This document shows, in pieces, positions 7,063-14,216 of a DNA stretch of 19,017 bases (positions are counted from its first letter, which is position 1; every line of letters starts with the position of its first letter). The stretch is taken from NCBI GenBank assembly GCA_035553055.1, contig DATNEK010000255.1, positions 1 through 19,017 of the forward strand, in the 5' to 3' direction. The position numbers were made by a program, and so were the translations under genes. Source of the DNA: Chersky-822 sp035553055 (lineage in GTDB: Bacteria > Actinomycetota > Actinomycetes > Streptosporangiales > Streptosporangiaceae). The notes below the pieces were generated by a model. It saw nothing but the letters and a program-made list of their open reading frames with translations. It searched no databases and was not told the DNA's origin.

Positions 7063-7140
7063 AGCGTATTCGCGTCTGCCCATGACCTCGGTTATGCGAT
7101 CGCTCTTCCGACCGGCCCTACAAGCCAACGAGGAACCGTG

Positions 7141-8175
7141 ATGACCGCCACTACCGACCTCGCCGTCGCGCCAGACAAGGTGGCCGAGCCGACACCGGCC
7201 GGGCGCCAGGCACCACTTCCCGAAATCGAGCCACTCGCGAGCGCGAACGTGCATCGCGCCGCCGTCGCCATCTTCACCGGCGTGCCGATGCTCGCGCTCG
7301 TCGCCGCCGTACCAGCCGCCTGGATCTGGGGCTTCCTGAACTGGCAGACCGTGCTAGTGGGTATCGCCTTCTACCTGCTGTCCGGCCTCGGGATCGCGAT
7401 GGGCTTCCATCGTTACTTCACACATGGCTCATTCAAGGCGACCAGGGCCTTCAAGATCGTGCTCGGTGTCGCGGGCACGCTCGCTGTTGAAGGGCCGATA
7501 CTCAACTGGGTCTCCGACCACCGCAGGCACCACAAGTACAGCGACAAGCAAGGTGACCCGCACTCGCCCTGGCGATTCGGCACCGATCTGCGGGCGCTCA
7601 CCAAGGGTCTGATCTGGGCCCACATGGGCTGGCTGTTCGACAAGAACACCACTTCGCACAAGAAGTTCTCTCCCGACTGGCTGGCCGACAAGGACATCAG
7701 GGCTGTGCACAAGATGTTTCCCGCGCTGGTCGTCGTGACCTTGCTGGCCCCGGCCCTGATCGTGGGCCTGTGGACAATGTCGTGGCAGGGTGCCCTGATC
7801 GCGCTGTTCTGGGCCGGCCTGGTGCGGGTCTCGTTCCTGCACCATGTCACCTGGTCGATCAACTCGATCTGCCACACGTTCGGCAAGCGCGAGTTCGAAG
7901 CCAGGGACAAGTCGAGGAACGTGGCCTGGCTCGCCGTTCTCTCGTTCGGTGAGTCGTGGCACAACTTGCACCATGCTGACCCGACATGCGCCAGGCACGG
8001 CGTGTTCAAGGGCCAGATCGACATCGCCGCCCGAGGCATCTGGCTGGCGGAGAAGCTCGGCTGGGTGTGGAACGTTCGCTGGCCCGACGCCGACCGGCTA
8101 ACCGGCAAGAAGGTGGGCTCGGTACGTGAACTCGGCCCCATGACCAAGCGCGGCGCAGCGAATCCGATTGGCTGA
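7141..8175 (+). CDS. Membrane acyl (acyl-CoA / stearoyl-type delta-9) desaturase
   Basis: A 344-residue integral membrane di-iron enzyme that inserts a cis double bond into fatty acyl chains, adjusting membrane fluidity. The three histidine boxes are present: HRYFTH (90-95), HRRHH (127-131) and HNLHH (274-278). Extra family signatures are GDPHSPWRFG (138-147) and HHVTWSINSICH (234-245). Hydrophobic segments near 40-62, 68-88, 104-122, 193-214 and 218-236 give the usual two membrane hairpins. I prefer ATG 7141 over GTG 7138 because GAGG at 7130-7133 is then 7 nt away. A TetR gene follows 29 nt later on the same strand, suggesting a shared transcript. Electrons would come from a ferredoxin or flavoprotein partner not seen here. 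Whether the substrate is acyl-CoA or acyl-lipid cannot be told. Confidence 0.92.
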   Translation: MTATTDLAVAPDKVAEPTPAGRQAPLPEIEPLASANVHRAAVAIFTGVPMLALVAAVPAAWIWGFLNWQTVLVGIAFYLLSGLGIAMGFHRYFTHGSFKATRAFKIVLGVAGTLAVEGPILNWVSDHRRHHKYSDKQGDPHSPWRFGTDLRALTKGLIWAHMGWLFDKNTTSHKKFSPDWLADKDIRAVHKMFPALVVVTLLAPALIVGLWTMSWQGALIALFWAGLVRVSFLHHVTWSINSICHTFGKREFEARDKSRNVAWLAVLSFGESWHNLHHADPTCARHGVFKGQIDIAARGIWLAEKLGWVWNVRWPDADRLTGKKVGSVRELGPMTKRGAANPIG

Positions 8176-8204
8176 TTGGGCGCCTCTGCCTGCATGATGG
8201 GGCA

Positions 8205-8870
8205 GTGACCAGCCAAACCCCGGCGTCTGGACGCAAGAGGATGACAGGCAAGGAACGACGCGAGCAACTCCTTGACGTCAGTCGTCGCCTGTTCGCGGAG
8301 CGCGGCCTGGACGGCACCTCCATCGAGGAGATCGCCGCCCGGGCCGGCGTCTCCAAGCCAGTTGTCTACGAGCACTTCGGCGGCAAGGAAGGCCTCTACG
8401 CGGTCGTCGTTGATCGCGAGGTCGATCGCCTCCTCGGCATGGCGACGGCCTTGCTCGGCGGCGAGGACACCATGGAGAAGTTCGAGGTCGCCGCCGTCGC
8501 GCTGCTGCGCTACATCGAGGACAACAGCGATGGCTTCCGCATCCTTGTGCGCGACTCGCACCCCGCATCCGGTTCAGGCACATTCGCGAGCCTGATCAGC
8601 GACATCGCCGGACAGGTCGAGTACACACTCGCTGACGTGCTCAAAGACCGCGGCTATGACCCGAAGCTCGCGCCGATGTACTCCCAGATGCTCGTCGGCA
8701 TGGTCGCCTTCGCCGGGCAGTGGTGGCTTGACGTGCGCAAGCCCAAGCTCGAGGAGATGGCCGCTCACCTGGTCAACCTGGCATGGAACGGCCTGTCACA
8801 TCTCGACCCCAAGCCAAAGATCTCACCCGAGGCCTCCCGCATGCTCCGCGAGCGCCCCAAACCCTGGTAG
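8205..8870 (+). CDS. TetR/AcrR-family transcriptional regulator
   Basis: A 221-residue regulator. The N-terminal DNA-binding domain spans about residues 14-62: a first helix KERREQLLDVSRRLFAERG, then the helix-turn-helix TSIEEIAARAGVSKPVVYEH and the usual FGGKEGLY. Residues 63-205 form the helical ligand-binding domain, with a long C-terminal stretch (YSQMLVGMVAFAGQWWLDVR, then HLVNLAWNGLSHL) shared with lipid-related TetR proteins such as mycobacterial FasR and the TetR gene near glmU in mycobacteria. It starts at GTG 8205, 29 nt after the desaturase, with only a weak ribosome-binding site. The neighbouring desaturase and the paired palindromes at 7036-7062 suggest it controls fatty-acid desaturation and possibly its own operon. 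That is an inference from position. The effector is unknown. Confidence 0.9.
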   Translation: MTSQTPASGRKRMTGKERREQLLDVSRRLFAERGLDGTSIEEIAARAGVSKPVVYEHFGGKEGLYAVVVDREVDRLLGMATALLGGEDTMEKFEVAAVALLRYIEDNSDGFRILVRDSHPASGSGTFASLISDIAGQVEYTLADVLKDRGYDPKLAPMYSQMLVGMVAFAGQWWLDVRKPKLEEMAAHLVNLAWNGLSHLDPKPKISPEASRMLRERPKPW

Positions 8871-8910
8871 CCCACCCCGACCCCGCCCGGCCCCGCACTT
8901 GGGTGCTACC
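8866..8910. terminator. Putative bidirectional terminator between convergent genes
   Basis: GGTAGC followed by ACCC after a two-base bulge (8866-8877) can pair with GGGTGCTACC (8901-8910). The arms contain the TAG stop of the TetR gene on the plus strand and the TAG stop of the methyltransferase gene on the minus strand. The loop is C-rich with no T-run. Shape and position suit a shared terminator; the imperfect stem keeps confidence modest. Confidence 0.4.
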
Positions 8911-9685
8911 GCTTGCGCGCGACTACGAAGACGCGGCGGAACGGGAAGGCGGTCCCATAGCTGGCTTGCGGGTACGCCTGGCGGAGCAGCCCGCCGTACT
9001 CGGTCAGGAACTCCTCCCGCTCGGCGCCGACCAGCGCGGTGATCACCGGGCGCAAGCCGGTGCCGCTGATCCAGCGGAGCACGGGATCCTCGCCGGTCAG
9101 CACGTGCAGGTAGGTCGTCTCCCACGCGTCAACCGCGCAGCTTGCGCCGAGCAAGTCCAGGTAGTCGGCTGGGTTTGCCGCTTGCCTGGTCAGTGCGACC
9201 GCGCTGAGCTTGTCGCTCCAGCGATCGGTGCGGGCAAGTTCGCGAAGCAGCCGATGGGTTGGCTCGTCGTGATTGGCTGGCACCTGGAAGGCCAGCCATC
9301 CGCCGTCGGCCAGGTAGTCCACCCACTTCACCAGCAGCGATTCGTGATCCGGTACCCATTGCAGCATCGCGTTGGAGACGATCACGTCGAGGTGTCCAGC
9401 CGGCTTCCAGTCGCGCGCGTCCATGTGCTCGAACCGCGGCCTTGGCCCTTCGGCACCCGCGGCCGCGAGCACCTCCCGCGCGGCGGCGATCATCTCGGCC
9501 GAGCTGTCGACACCGGCCACGTCCGCGTTCGGCCAGCGCCTGCACAGTTCGACGGTGAGTTCACCAGGCCCGCAGCCGATGTCGGCGACGGACTGGGGGT
9601 CGGTGGCGCCGATCCGGCTGATCAGCTCGTAGAACGCGCGAGACCGCTCATCGCCGAACTGCCGGTACTGGTTCGGGTCCCACAT
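8906..9685 (-). CDS. tam: Trans-aconitate 2-methyltransferase
   Basis: A 259-residue class I SAM-dependent methyltransferase. Tam methylates trans-aconitate, a spontaneous isomer of cis-aconitate that inhibits aconitase, so it relieves the citric acid cycle. The start MWDPNQYRQFGDERSRAF is characteristic of Tam (W.P..Y..F...R..P/AF). The SAM motif ADIGCGPGELT lies at 34-44, the acidic SAM contact GVDSS at 58-62, then HMDARDW, and the Tam-type SNAMLQWVPDHESLL. The C-terminal TYLHVLTGEDPVLRWISGTGLRPV also fits the family. It starts at ATG 9685 with AAGGAG at 9697-9692 and a 6-nt spacer. It is transcribed away from a MarR gene that looks like TamR, which strengthens the assignment. Its 3' end converges on the TetR gene. 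Confidence 0.93.
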   Translation of the reverse strand: MWDPNQYRQFGDERSRAFYELISRIGATDPQSVADIGCGPGELTVELCRRWPNADVAGVDSSAEMIAAAREVLAAAGAEGPRPRFEHMDARDWKPAGHLDVIVSNAMLQWVPDHESLLVKWVDYLADGGWLAFQVPANHDEPTHRLLRELARTDRWSDKLSAVALTRQAANPADYLDLLGASCAVDAWETTYLHVLTGEDPVLRWISGTGLRPVITALVGAEREEFLTEYGGLLRQAYPQASYGTAFPFRRVFVVARKR

Positions 9686-9743
9686 CCCAGTCTCCTTCCC
9701 ATGGCCACCCCTGGCCGCCTCAGAAGCTAGTGGCTAACTCGGG

Positions 9744-9763
9744 CGATATCTTGATATCGAGAT
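9744..9763. promoter_or_regulatory. MarR/TamR operator candidate, site 1
   Basis: CGATATC-TT-GATATCG (9744-9759) is a perfect inverted repeat. It overlaps ATCTTGATATCGAGAT (9748-9763), a near-perfect 16-bp dyad of the kind bound by MarR dimers. It lies 59 bp before the tam start and 63 bp before the chosen regulator start, well placed to repress both. It also lies inside the longer reading frame that would start at 9730, an argument against that start. Confidence 0.6.
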
Positions 9764-9790
9764 TCTTTCCATACTTCTACAGCCACCAAC

Positions 9791-9806
9791 CTCTCGATGT
9801 CAAGAG
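9791..9806. promoter_or_regulatory. MarR/TamR operator candidate, site 2
   Basis: TCTCGATGTCAAGA (9792-9805) is the reverse complement of TCTTGATATCGAGA in site 1 except for one base. The centres of the two sites are 43 bp apart, close to four helical turns, so two dimers could sit on the same face of the DNA. It lies about 20 bp before the regulator start, suggesting autoregulation. Confidence 0.6.
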
Positions 9807-9825
9807 ATATGCTGCGAGGGTGGAT

Positions 9826-10350
9826 GTGATCATTCCCGAGCCGCACGAGTTGCGCGACGAGGTCGACGACCTGGTGGCTGGCTGGCACGCCCAGCGACCT
9901 GACCTCGACCTGGAGCCGATGCAGGTGCTCAGCCGGGTGTCACGGCTGGCCAGGCACCTGGACCGGGCCAGGCGAGCGGCCTTCTCCGCCCATGGGCTCC
10001 AGACCTGGGAGTTTGACGTGCTTTCGGCGTTGCGCAGGCAGGGGCCGCCATATCAGCTAAGCCCCGGAGCGCTGCTGCGCGCGACGCTGGTTACTTCGGG
10101 GACGATGACCAACAGGATCGACAGGCTAACCAAGGCTGGCCTGGTCGCCAGGCATCCGGATCCGACTGACCGACGGGGCGTGCTCGTGCGGCTGACCGAC
10201 CAGGGCGCGGCCGTGGCCGATGCCGCTCTGACGGACCTGCTCACCCACGAGCGGGAACTGCTCGCTGGCCTCCATGCCGACCAACAGGCCGCGCTCGCTA
10301 CGCTTTTGCGTGTGTTGCTTACCCCGTTCGATAGCTGTGAGCAGGCATAA
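9826..10350 (+). CDS. tamR: MarR-family regulator of the UrtR/TamR type
   Basis: A 174-residue winged-helix repressor. Core MarR features are WEFDVLSALRR (61-71), the recognition region TLVTSGTMTNRIDRLTKAGLV (88-108) and the wing RHPDPTDRRGVLVRLT (109-124). It has an extra N-terminal helix with Trp20. Asp64, Arg97 and Arg109 match the spacing of Asp73, Arg106 and Arg118 that bind urate in HucR (constant offset of nine), placing it in the UrtR group. In Streptomyces coelicolor, TamR of this group is divergent from tam and responds to trans-aconitate and citrate, the same arrangement as here. I chose GTG 9826 because GAGG at 9816-9819 is 6 nt away. GTG 9820 or the upstream GTG 9730 would extend it but lack a site, and 9730 would run through both operators. 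Confidence 0.85.
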   Translation: MIIPEPHELRDEVDDLVAGWHAQRPDLDLEPMQVLSRVSRLARHLDRARRAAFSAHGLQTWEFDVLSALRRQGPPYQLSPGALLRATLVTSGTMTNRIDRLTKAGLVARHPDPTDRRGVLVRLTDQGAAVADAALTDLLTHERELLAGLHADQQAALATLLRVLLTPFDSCEQA

Positions 10351-10412
10351 GAGCCGAGCTACCCCCGCGCGATTGCCGATGGCACTGCTGGACAGAAAGT
10401 AAACTGCCCGGG

Positions 10413-11378
10413 ATGCGCTGGAACGTCCGCCTGATCCTGGCTGCTGTCACGCTAGCCGCGATAGTGCTAGCCGGATGCACCCAGCTATCCGCCGGACATA
10501 GCAGGCGGGCAGGAGCGACGACCCGTCCGCTGTTCGGCATGGCCGGCCTGCTCGCGGGGCTCAGGCATCGCGGTCTCGGTGCGTCCTACTATCTCTCGCT
10601 CGGCGACTCGCTGTCGCAAGGGATACAGCCAGGCCCGACAGGCACCAACAGTCCGACCGCGCAGGGCTACCCCGATCAGCTCGAGACGATGCTGCGTACC
10701 GACATTCCCGGGCTGCGGCTGGTCAAGCTGGGTTGCTCTGGCGAGACGACGGCGACGATGATTCGTGGCGGGGTCTGCGGCTACTCAGGCGGTAGCCAGC
10801 TTGCCCAGGCCACCCGGTTCCTGCGGGCGCATCGGGGTAAGGTCGCCCTGGTCACAATCGACATCGGCGCCAATGACCCGAACTCTTGCATACTCGGCCA
10901 GCCGGCGTCACATATCTTCGGCTGCATATCGAGCCGGATCACGGAGACCGAGCGCAACGTCGCGTTGATCATGTCCAAGCTCAGGGCTGCCGCTGGCAAG
11001 CGAGTGCTCATCGTCGGAATGACCTACTACGTTCCAGAGCTTGGCCTGTGGCAGCGCAGCCAGACCGGCAAGGAACTCGCGCTGCTCACTGAGGGCTTCG
11101 CCGCCGGTGTTAACCAGCTACTTGTCGAGCGTTACCACCGGTATGGCGCGCGAGTGGCCGACGTGTTCGACGCGTTCAAGAGCGCTGATTTCGCTGGCGC
11201 CACCAGCCGGGTGCAACAGGGACACAGCACCATTGTCCCCCCGAACGTGCGCGCGGTGTGCTCGCTGACCTGGATGTGCGCGCCGCGACCGCGCGGGCCG
11301 AACGAACACGCCAACAGCGCCGGCTATAGCGTCATCGCCAGGGCTTTCTGGCGCGCCATCGTCGGCACGCGGGCCTAA
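10413..11378 (+). CDS. Secreted lipoprotein of the SGNH/GDSL hydrolase family
   Basis: A 321-residue esterase-type protein. The N-terminus has basic residues, a hydrophobic stretch (7-20) and a lipobox LAGC, so it is probably cleaved and lipidated at Cys22 and anchored outside the membrane. SGNH blocks are visible: YYLSLGDSLSQG (59-70, nucleophile Ser66), LGCSGETTATM (107-117, oxyanion Gly), DIGANDPN (150-157, Asn154) and a C-terminal GPNEHANSAGY (295-305, His299). The last block has Asn-Glu-His-Ala-Asn where many relatives have Asp-x-x-His-Pro-Asn, so the Asp of the triad may be replaced. Six Cys residues in the mature part (108, 122, 159, 171, 283, 289) suggest three disulfides. Substrates may be lipids or acylated glycans; this cannot be told. 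The ribosome-binding site before ATG 10413 is poor. Confidence 0.85.
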   Translation: MRWNVRLILAAVTLAAIVLAGCTQLSAGHSRRAGATTRPLFGMAGLLAGLRHRGLGASYYLSLGDSLSQGIQPGPTGTNSPTAQGYPDQLETMLRTDIPGLRLVKLGCSGETTATMIRGGVCGYSGGSQLAQATRFLRAHRGKVALVTIDIGANDPNSCILGQPASHIFGCISSRITETERNVALIMSKLRAAAGKRVLIVGMTYYVPELGLWQRSQTGKELALLTEGFAAGVNQLLVERYHRYGARVADVFDAFKSADFAGATSRVQQGHSTIVPPNVRAVCSLTWMCAPRPRGPNEHANSAGYSVIARAFWRAIVGTRA

Positions 11379-13210
11379 TCGGCGGCTTCCTCCGCAAGCT
11401 CGAGCCACCGGTCCTCGATCGCCGCCTTCTCCGACTCGACGCCGCGCAGTTCGTCGCCGAGTTCGACTAGCCGGGCGTAGTCGGTCGCTGCCCTGGCCAA
11501 CGCCTCGTGCAGCTCGGCCTCCCGGCCAGTCAGCCGGGCGAGCTGCCGGTCGAGCCTGGCGAGTTCCTTCTTCGCTTCTCGCAGCCGTGCGGACCCGGAC
11601 CCGGCCGCGTCCTTGGCCGGCTGCTGGTCCGGTGAGCCAGCGAGAGCCCCGGTCGCCGCCGCCCGGCGATCCAAATACTCCTGCACACCGCCAGGCAAGA
11701 ACGCGAGCTTGGAGTCGACGATCGCGATCACGTGATCGGTGACCCGTTCTAGGAAGTACCTGTCGTGGCTCACTACGACTACAGAACCGGGGAAGCCATC
11801 AAGCAGGTCCTCGAGCTCGGTGAGCGTCTCGATGTCCAGGTCGTTTGTCGGCTCGTCAAGCAGAAGCACGTTGGGCTCGGCCATCAGCACCATCTCAAGT
11901 TGCAGCCTCCGCCGCTCACCGCCCGACAATTCGGAAACTAGAGTCCATTGCCGGTCGGCACGCAGCCCAAGCCGGTCGAGCAGCTGGCTGGCCGAAAGTT
12001 CACCCTTGCCGATCTTGACGCTGCTCCTTACCTGCTCGGCCGCTTCGAGCGCCCGAAGCCCCGGTTCGACGGGCGCCGGTTCTTGGGTTAGATAACCAAG
12101 TCGCACGGTCTTCCCGCGCGCGACCGTGCCGCTCGGCACCTCGGCACCGGCATCGCCGGCGAGTGCCCGCAGCAGCGTCGTCTTGCCGCTGCCGTTGACA
12201 CCGACGACACCGACACGGTCACCGGGGCCAAGCTGCCAGGTGACGCCGTCAAGCAGGGTCCGGTCACCGAAGCCAAGCGTCACATCGGTCACGTCGATCA
12301 CCGTCTTGCCGAGCCTGGCCGCGGCGATACTTGATAGCTCAACCCCGTCGCGGGGCGGCGGCTCGTCCGCGATCAGCGCGGTGGCGGCCTCGATCCGGAA
12401 CTTCGGCTTGCTTGTCCTGGCCGGCGGACCCCGCCTGAGCCAGGCGAGTTCCTTGCGCAGCAGGTTGCGACGTCGCTGGTCGGCGGCGGCGGCGAGCCTG
12501 GTGCGCTCGGCCTTGGCGAGAACGTAGGCCGAATAACCGCCATCGTAGGAACGCACCTGGCCGTCTGCCACCTCCCAGGTGCGATCGCAGACGGCATCGA
12601 GGAACCAGCGATCATGGGTGATCACAACGAAGGCCTTAGCGGGGGTTCCAGGGGGTCGCCCCCCTCGGCCAGCACTGGCGGGGGTTCCAGGGGGTCGCCC
12701 CCCTCGACCAGCACTAGCGGACGTCAGGTAGCCGGCCAACCAGCCGATCGCTTCGATGTCCAGATGGTTGGTTGGCTCGTCGAGCAGCAGCAGGTCGTGG
12801 TCCCGGCGCAGCAGCGCGGCGAGCGCTACCCGGCGGCGCTCGCCTCCTGACAGCCGCTCGGCCTCGGCGTCGAGAGCGATATCGGCGATCAGCGCGGCGA
12901 TCAGCCCGCGCACCCGCGCGTCTGTGGCCCATTCGTGCTCGGCCATGTCGCCGAACACGATCTGGCGCACCGACCCGGAAAGCTGCTCCGACTGCGGCAG
13001 GTAACCGATCGTGAGGTCGCGCGCCCGGGTGGACCGGCCCCCGTTCAGGTTGGTAGCGCCGGCCAGCACGTCAAGCAGCGTGGTCTTGCCAGAGCCGTTC
13101 CGCCCCACCACGCCGACGCGGTCGCCAGCCGCGACACCGAGCGACACCTGGTCAAGCAGCACTCGGCTGCCGTACGCCTTGACCGCCGCCTCAAGGTTGA
13201 CCAGATTCAC
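11375..13210 (-). CDS. ABC-F family ATPase (Uup-like) with an in-frame tandem repeat insertion
   Basis: A 611-residue soluble protein with two ABC ATPase domains and no membrane segments; ABC-F proteins act on the ribosome. Domain 1 has Walker A GRNGSGKTT (36-44), signature LSGGE (120-124), Walker B LLLLDEP (140-146, Glu145) and H-loop THDRW (His199). The linker contains a basic AERTRLAAAADQRRRNLLRK region. Domain 2 repeats Walker A (GVNGSGKTT), LSGGE and LLLLDEPTNDLD. The last ~75 residues are a charged coiled coil as in Uup. Residues 166-191 are two exact copies of SAGRGGRPPGTPA, placed between the D-loop and H-loop of domain 1, where relatives have a short loop; these come from the repeat at 12639-12716. 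The start GTG 13210 begins the protein with VNLVNLEAAVKAYG. Its stop overlaps that of the convergent hydrolase gene. It follows ispE closely. Confidence 0.93.
   Translation of the reverse strand: MNLVNLEAAVKAYGSRVLLDQVSLGVAAGDRVGVVGRNGSGKTTLLDVLAGATNLNGGRSTRARDLTIGYLPQSEQLSGSVRQIVFGDMAEHEWATDARVRGLIAALIADIALDAEAERLSGGERRRVALAALLRRDHDLLLLDEPTNHLDIEAIGWLAGYLTSASAGRGGRPPGTPASAGRGGRPPGTPAKAFVVITHDRWFLDAVCDRTWEVADGQVRSYDGGYSAYVLAKAERTRLAAAADQRRRNLLRKELAWLRRGPPARTSKPKFRIEAATALIADEPPPRDGVELSSIAAARLGKTVIDVTDVTLGFGDRTLLDGVTWQLGPGDRVGVVGVNGSGKTTLLRALAGDAGAEVPSGTVARGKTVRLGYLTQEPAPVEPGLRALEAAEQVRSSVKIGKGELSASQLLDRLGLRADRQWTLVSELSGGERRRLQLEMVLMAEPNVLLLDEPTNDLDIETLTELEDLLDGFPGSVVVVSHDRYFLERVTDHVIAIVDSKLAFLPGGVQEYLDRRAAATGALAGSPDQQPAKDAAGSGSARLREAKKELARLDRQLARLTGREAELHEALARAATDYARLVELGDELRGVESEKAAIEDRWLELAEEAAD
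12639..12716. repeat. Tandem 2 x 39 bp GC-rich palindromic repeat inside the ABC-F gene
   Basis: Copies at 12639-12677 and 12678-12716 differ at two bases. Each carries GCGGGGGTTCC, then a hairpin AGGGGG-TCG-CCCCCCT, then a GGCCAGCACT or GACCAGCACT end. The minus-strand core GGGGGGCGACCCCC and the flanking AGTGCTRGCC and CCCCCGC match the units between rplY and prs. Here each unit is 39 bp, a multiple of three, so the gene stays open. In the intergenic array the units are 35 nt, which would shift frame. A partial GCGGACG follows the second copy. Confidence 0.8.
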
Positions 13211-13227
13211 CGGTTGACCAGATTCAC
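13208..13227 (-). repeat. 17-bp tandem duplication over the ABC-F start
   Basis: GTGAATCTGGTCAACC occurs twice, 17 bp apart, starting at 13227 and 13210; each copy runs a little past the range given, to 13195. The second copy is the ABC-F start. The first overlaps the ispE stop and opens a six-codon frame that ends in TGA overlapping the true GTG start (GTGA). No Shine-Dalgarno is visible, so the first copy might couple translation. Confidence 0.6.
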
Positions 13228-14216
13228 GTAGCTGCCACCGGGTCGACCAGGCTCGCGCCAGGCACAGGTCCGCATACCTGGACGACGGCACGACACACAC
13301 CGGCGCCGGTAATCCCGACCGCCAGTTCGCTGGCCGCGTCCGCGTCGGCGGCAAGGAAGGCGCAGGTCGGGCCGGAGCCCGACACGATCGCGCCGAGGGC
13401 GCCATGTTCTCGACCAGCCGCGAGCGCCCGGCGAAGCAGCGGCTGCAAGGACAAAGCGGCGGGCTGCAGGTCGTTGGTCAGCAGCGGCCCAACCGCGGCT
13501 GGATCGCCGGAACGCAACGCGGCCATCAACTCGGTGCTCAGCGCGGGCGAGGTGCCGGCCTGGGGGGACGATCCCGGCGTGCTTGACCCCGAGGCGCGGG
13601 CCGACCTCAGGCGGTCATACGCGGCGTAGACATCGGGAGTGGACAGCCCGCTCGTTCCGAAGGCGAGTACCCAGTGATAGTTACCAGACACCAGTGCCCT
13701 GGTCAGCTGCTCGCCCCTGCCGATGCCGACCGCGGTCCCGCCGAGCAGCGCGAACGGCACGTCGCTGCCCAACTGAGCGCCGATCTCACCAAGCTCGGCC
13801 CCGCTGCACCGGCTTCCCCATAGCTCGTTGCAGGCGACAAGCGCGGCCGCCGCGTCCGCGCTGCCGCCAGCGAGGCCGGCCGCGACTGGGATGCGCTTGC
13901 GTATCTGGATTCGCACCGCGCTCGCGACACGGCCGCGGCGCCGAGTCGCCTTCGCCAGCGCGGCCACCGCCTTGACGGCCAGGTTCGTCGGCCCGAGCGG
14001 AACATCAGCTCTGCCCTCGCCGGTCACGACGACGCTGGTCCGATCGGCCGGGCTGACGGTGACCTCGTCGAAGAGCGAGACCGCGTGAAAGACGCTGACC
14101 AGATCGTGATAGCCGTCGGAGCGCAGCGGGCCTACGGACAGCTGCAAGTTGATCTTGGCGGGCACCCTCGCGGTAATAGCACTCGCCTGCCTGGTGATCG
14201 GTGTCACGCGCGCCAC
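13224..14216 (-). CDS. ispE: 4-diphosphocytidyl-2-C-methyl-D-erythritol kinase
   Basis: A 330-residue GHMP kinase of the MEP isoprenoid pathway that phosphorylates the 2-hydroxyl of CDP-methylerythritol. It shows VPAKINLQLSVGPLRSDGYH (18-37, Lys21), the GHMP ATP loop PVAAGLAGGSADAAA (110-124), GSDVPFALLGG with Asp152, and the third motif GAIVSGSGPTCAFL near 290-305. Between about residues 205 and 230 there is a Ser/Pro/Gly-rich insertion, a position that is commonly variable. It begins within the last codons of rsmA. GTG 14216 gives a 13-nt overlap. GTG 14207 would give the classic GTGA four-base overlap with the rsmA stop, and is an equally good start (327 residues). Either way translation is coupled to rsmA. 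Confidence 0.95.
   Translation of the reverse strand: MARVTPITRQASAITARVPAKINLQLSVGPLRSDGYHDLVSVFHAVSLFDEVTVSPADRTSVVVTGEGRADVPLGPTNLAVKAVAALAKATRRRGRVASAVRIQIRKRIPVAAGLAGGSADAAAALVACNELWGSRCSGAELGEIGAQLGSDVPFALLGGTAVGIGRGEQLTRALVSGNYHWVLAFGTSGLSTPDVYAAYDRLRSARASGSSTPGSSPQAGTSPALSTELMAALRSGDPAAVGPLLTNDLQPAALSLQPLLRRALAAGREHGALGAIVSGSGPTCAFLAADADAASELAVGITGAGVCRAVVQVCGPVPGASLVDPVAAT

Larger units (their letters stand above)
6630..7140. other. Intergenic stretch with tRNA-Gln and the desaturase control region
   Basis: Between the polymerase and the desaturase there is no convincing protein gene on either strand. A small hairpin follows the polymerase (GGCCG-CTG-CGGCC, 6680-6692), perhaps a weak terminator. 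The tRNA gene occupies 6776-6847. Position 6977-6989 holds a short inverted repeat (ACACC-ACA-GGTGT), and 7036-7062 holds the paired palindromes listed separately. I see no clear sigma-70 -35/-10 pair. Confidence 0.6.

Noticed and set aside
7413..8561. A 382-codon open frame on the minus strand opposite the desaturase and TetR genes
   Set aside because: It mirrors two well-supported genes, has no recognisable domain, and is the usual antisense shadow of GC-rich codon bias.
8783..9730. A 315-codon plus-strand frame opposite tam
   Set aside because: It is antisense to a gene with clear SAM and Tam motifs and a strong ribosome-binding site. Its translation is low-complexity and unrecognisable.
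13555..13625. Another copy of the GC-rich repeat in the Ser/Pro-rich part of ispE
   Set aside because: It has short G and C runs but lacks the shared core and the GCTAGC-type end.
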